A stretch of DNA of 7,560 nucleotides, from assembly GCA_003487805.1 (NCBI GenBank), contig DNNE01000009.1:13857-21416 (forward strand). Reading direction: 5' to 3'. Below are positions 5,437-7,560 of this stretch, in pieces (positions within the stretch are counted from its first letter, which is position 1; the number at the start of each line of letters is the position of its first letter). Position numbers and translations under genes: made by a program. The DNA comes from Blastocatellia bacterium. GTDB lineage: Bacteria; Acidobacteriota; Blastocatellia; Pyrinomonadales; Pyrinomonadaceae. The notes beneath the pieces were generated by a model. That model was not told the DNA's origin, ran no database searches, and worked only from the letters and a program-made list of their open reading frames with translations.

Positions 5437-6578
5437 GAAGCTTTCAGAATTTCGCGCGCGATAATGATTCGTTGAATCTCGGAAGTGCCCTCGCCGATGG
5501 TGCAGAGCTTTGAATCACGCCAGTACTTCTCAGCCGGATAGTCCTTGGTATAGCCGTAGCCGCCGTGAATCTGAATCGCCTCTTCGCAAACGCGCACACT
5601 CATTTCGCCGGCGTACAGCTTGGCCATCGATGATTCTTTTGTCGTCTTCTTGCCCTGATCCTTCATCGCGGCGGCCCGATACATTAACAGACGCGCGGCG
5701 TCAATCTGCACGGCCATGTCAGCGAGCTTGAATTGAATTGCCTGGAACTCCCGAATCGGCTTGCCGAACTGTTGCCGTTCGGCGGAATACCGAATTGCCG
5801 ATTCGTAAGCGCCCTGCGCAATGCCCACGGCCAGCGCGGCAATCGAGATTCTGCCGCCATCGAGGATCGCCATCGCGTCAACAAATCCCTTGCCTTCGTC
5901 ACCCAGGCGATTCTCGTCCGGCACAAAACAATCCTCAAACACCACACTTGCGGTTTCTGAAGCACGCAGCCCCAGCTTGTTCTCTTTCTTCGAAGGCGAG
6001 AAACCCTTCATCCCCTTTTCAAAAATAAACGCGGTAATACCTTTACTCTGTTTTGCGCGATCGCTGGAAGCGAATGCCACACAAGTATCGGCATGAATTG
6101 CATGAGTGATGAAATTCTTCGAGCCATTGATTGCCCAACCACCGTCTTTTCTAACCGCAGTGGTACGCGTACCCGAAGCATCAGAGCCCGCGCCCGGCTC
6201 AGTCAAACCCCACGCGCCCAAGTGCTCGCCCCGCGTCAGCGGCGCCAGATATTTTTGTTTCTGAGCTTCACTTCCGAACTGATAAATATGATTCGAGCAC
6301 AACGAATTATGCGCAGCCACGGAGATTCCAACTGAACCATCGACCCGCGAGAGTTCCTCGATCGCGGTCGCATACTCCACGTATCCGAGACCAGCGCCTC
6401 CGTATTCTTCCGGAAACAGGATGCCGAGCAGACCAAGCTCGCCGAGCTTCGGTATCAGTTCAATCGGGAAGTGCTGGGCCTCGTCCCACTCCATCACATG
6501 CGGCAAGATTTCGGCTTCAGCGAACTCGCGCACGCTCATCTTCATTTGCAGCTGTTCTTCGGTAAGTTCGAATTGCAT
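5433..6578 (-). CDS. Acyl-CoA dehydrogenase (short/branched-chain type)
   Basis: This FAD flavoenzyme introduces an alpha,beta double bond into acyl-CoA and passes electrons to electron-transfer flavoprotein. The 381 residues match the usual family length and order: N-terminal helical domain (1-120), beta domain opened by WGLTEPGAGSDASG (123-136, flavin and substrate contacts), LGLRASETASVVFEDCFVP (202-220), and the C-terminal helical domain with RQQFGKPIREFQAIQFKLAD (268-287) and QIHGGYGY (336-343). The catalytic base should be E363 in IGEGTSEIQR, the position used by short-chain and 2-methylbutyryl enzymes rather than the isovaleryl type. Substrate is inferred: next to meaB and mce, a substrate ending in propionyl-CoA, such as 2-methylbutyryl-CoA from isoleucine, is attractive, but butyryl-CoA is equally possible. 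It is the first gene of the seven-gene cluster and overlaps meaB by 4 nt. Confidence 0.95.
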   Translation of the reverse strand: MQFELTEEQLQMKMSVREFAEAEILPHVMEWDEAQHFPIELIPKLGELGLLGILFPEEYGGAGLGYVEYATAIEELSRVDGSVGISVAAHNSLCSNHIYQFGSEAQKQKYLAPLTRGEHLGAWGLTEPGAGSDASGTRTTAVRKDGGWAINGSKNFITHAIHADTCVAFASSDRAKQSKGITAFIFEKGMKGFSPSKKENKLGLRASETASVVFEDCFVPDENRLGDEGKGFVDAMAILDGGRISIAALAVGIAQGAYESAIRYSAERQQFGKPIREFQAIQFKLADMAVQIDAARLLMYRAAAMKDQGKKTTKESSMAKLYAGEMSVRVCEEAIQIHGGYGYTKDYPAEKYWRDSKLCTIGEGTSEIQRIIIAREILKAS

Positions 6579-6595
6579 TTGATTGGAAACGGCAG

Positions 6596-6630
6596 TTTAC
6601 AAACAAACGACAGGCCGGAGGCGCCTGTCG
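6596..6630 (-). terminator. Hairpin plus T-rich stretch between rluB and the dehydrogenase
   Basis: Arms CGACAGGC (6608-6615) and GCCTGTCG (6623-6630) form a perfect 8-bp stem with a 7-nt loop. On the minus strand the stem is followed by TTTGTTTG, so it can act as an intrinsic terminator for rluB, about 30 nt after its stop. The T stretch is broken by G and the ATG of the dehydrogenase is less than 30 nt further on. It could instead be a 5'-leader hairpin of the downstream operon or one copy of a dispersed palindromic repeat. Confidence 0.45.
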
Positions 6631-6659
6631 CCATGTTATTTAGAACTTGGCATTGTAAC

Positions 6660-7523
6660 TCAATGGCGACGCGCACGCATCCGAGCGGATGTGGTGCGCG
6701 CCGGGCGCGGCGTGGTTTTTGTTCGGCCGATATTCTTCAGTTGGCGAACTTCGCGCTCGGCTGAAGTGCGCGCGGGTCGTGGCGTGGTTTTGTTCGCACT
6801 CACATTCTTCAACTGACGAACTTCGCGCGCGGTCAGGTAACGCCACTGTCCCGCCTTCATCGGCTCAACTTCAAGTTTGCCGATCTGAGTGCGAACAAGT
6901 TTGATGACGGAATGCCCAATCTCATCAAACATACGGCGGACTTGCTGGTTGCGCCCCTGGTAAAGAGTAACTTCGAACCAGGCGTTGGTTTGGCTTTCGC
7001 GCAGCTTACGCACTTCGGCCGGGGCGGTGCGCTCGCCTTCGCCGATCACAATACCGCGTCGCAATCGTTCGATCGCTTTCTCAGTAGGCACGCCTTTGAC
7101 TTTGGCCCGGTACACTTTTGGAATCTGATTCTTAGCCGACGTAATTACATTCGTTAGTTCGCCGTCAGTGGTCAGCAACAACAAGCCTTCCGTGTTGAAG
7201 TCCAGCCGGCCGATAGGATGCAATCGGCCGAGCGACTTAGGAATTAGATCGGTAACCAGCGGCCGATCTTCCGGATCAGACATGCTGGTCAGATAGCCCC
7301 GCGGCTTATTCAGCAAGACGTAGATATCTTCATGGCGCTCAAGCTGTGGGTTGATGAGCTTGCCCTTGACCTTGATGTGATCGCGTTTCGGGTCAGCCTT
7401 GGCGCCGAGTTCGGTGACCACCTTCCCATTCACGCTCACCTGACCGTCGACCATCAGTTGTTCAGCATGACGGCGCGAGGCGATACCGGCAGCGGCAATG
7501 AGTTTTTGTAAGCGTTGTTGCAT
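6660..7523 (-). CDS. rluB: RluB/RsuA-family rRNA pseudouridine synthase
   Basis: The enzyme converts a specific uridine of rRNA to pseudouridine, most likely in helix 80 or 90 of 23S rRNA if it is a true RluB. The 287-residue protein has an N-terminal S4 RNA-binding domain (about 2-50, RLQKLIAAAGIASRRHAEQL) and the catalytic domain: NKPRGY (72-77), GRLDFNTEGLLLLT (105-118) with catalytic D108, and QGRNQQVRRMF (189-199). The catalytic part ends near 233. The remaining 54 residues are an Arg/Lys/Pro/Thr-rich tail built from two 24-residue repeats, probably disordered and RNA-binding. RsuA and RluE/F are close relatives, so the exact target is uncertain. The start is ATG at 7523 with only a weak upstream ribosome site; 37 nt remain to the window edge. 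Confidence 0.92.
   Translation of the reverse strand: MQQRLQKLIAAAGIASRRHAEQLMVDGQVSVNGKVVTELGAKADPKRDHIKVKGKLINPQLERHEDIYVLLNKPRGYLTSMSDPEDRPLVTDLIPKSLGRLHPIGRLDFNTEGLLLLTTDGELTNVITSAKNQIPKVYRAKVKGVPTEKAIERLRRGIVIGEGERTAPAEVRKLRESQTNAWFEVTLYQGRNQQVRRMFDEIGHSVIKLVRTQIGKLEVEPMKAGQWRYLTAREVRQLKNVSANKTTPRPARTSAEREVRQLKNIGRTKTTPRPARTTSARMRARRH
6681..6824. repeat. 72-nt tandem duplication in the rluB C-terminal tail
   Basis: Positions 6753-6824 (residues 234-257) and 6681-6752 (residues 258-281) are two head-to-tail copies of 72 nt, 51 of 72 bases identical by hand alignment. Both start EVRQLKN and contain KTTPRPART. The reading frame is kept, and protein identity in the core is higher than DNA identity, which suggests selection on the peptide rather than a very recent duplication. 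Confidence 0.85.
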
Positions 7524-7560
7524 CGTCTAATCGGGCTGCTAAGAGTCACTCTCACAAACC

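Noticed and set aside
7542..7552. Short palindrome AGAGT-C-ACTCT upstream of rluB
   Set aside because: Five-base arms around one base are expected by chance and no promoter elements accompany it.
7524..7560. Possible 3' end of an upstream gene on the minus strand, with a TAG shortly before rluB
   Set aside because: Only a few codons are visible, so no gene can be supported.
1..7560. Mobile elements, CRISPR arrays, tRNA or rRNA genes, defence or biosynthetic clusters
   Set aside because: No transposase, integrase, regularly spaced repeats, cloverleaf or rRNA-like sequence was seen; all genes fit ordinary metabolism and housekeeping.

Overview
The window is a compact bacterial segment, moderately GC-rich, with eight complete protein genes. 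All lie on the minus strand, so the biological order runs from high to low coordinates. Gene content (methylmalonyl-CoA accessory genes, a single-pass membrane parvulin, a DHAGG-type metallo-hydrolase, an RluB with a basic tail) and the style of the proteins remind me of Acidobacteriota, perhaps Blastocatellia. This is an impression from reading the proteins, not a database result.

Layout in transcription order: an RluB-type 23S rRNA pseudouridine synthase (7523-6660) with an internally duplicated basic C-terminal tail; an 81-nt spacer holding an 8-bp hairpin followed by a T-rich stretch; then seven closely packed genes. These are an acyl-CoA dehydrogenase (6578-5433), the G-protein chaperone MeaB (5436-4462, 4-nt ATGA overlap), methylmalonyl-CoA epimerase (4419-4006), a membrane-anchored PpiC/parvulin protein with an unusual order of structural elements (3981-2692, TTG start), a metallo-beta-lactamase-fold hydrolase (2677-1838), a small secreted protein of unknown function (1825-1328) and S-methyl-5'-thioadenosine phosphorylase (1322-408). 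Gaps from the dehydrogenase onward are -4, 42, 24, 14, 12 and 5 nt, which suggests one transcript.

The metabolic core is acyl-CoA oxidation feeding propionyl-CoA and methylmalonyl-CoA toward succinyl-CoA: a dehydrogenase of the short/branched-chain type, the epimerase that converts (S)- to (R)-methylmalonyl-CoA, and MeaB, which loads and protects the B12-dependent mutase. The mutase and propionyl-CoA carboxylase are not in the window. The last four genes look like housekeeping cargo (folding, hydrolysis, nucleoside salvage). One possible link is that the phosphorylase could also process 5'-deoxyadenosine released when the mutase is inactivated.

The left 400 bases hold no confident gene. A stop-free plus-strand frame ending at 200 could be the 3' end of a convergent gene entering from the left. 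No tRNA, rRNA, CRISPR array, insertion sequence or phage gene is visible. I did not find a clearly novel system. The best leads are the permuted parvulin, the duplicated RluB tail, the 7-nt repeats at the meaB 3' end and the hairpin upstream of the dehydrogenase.
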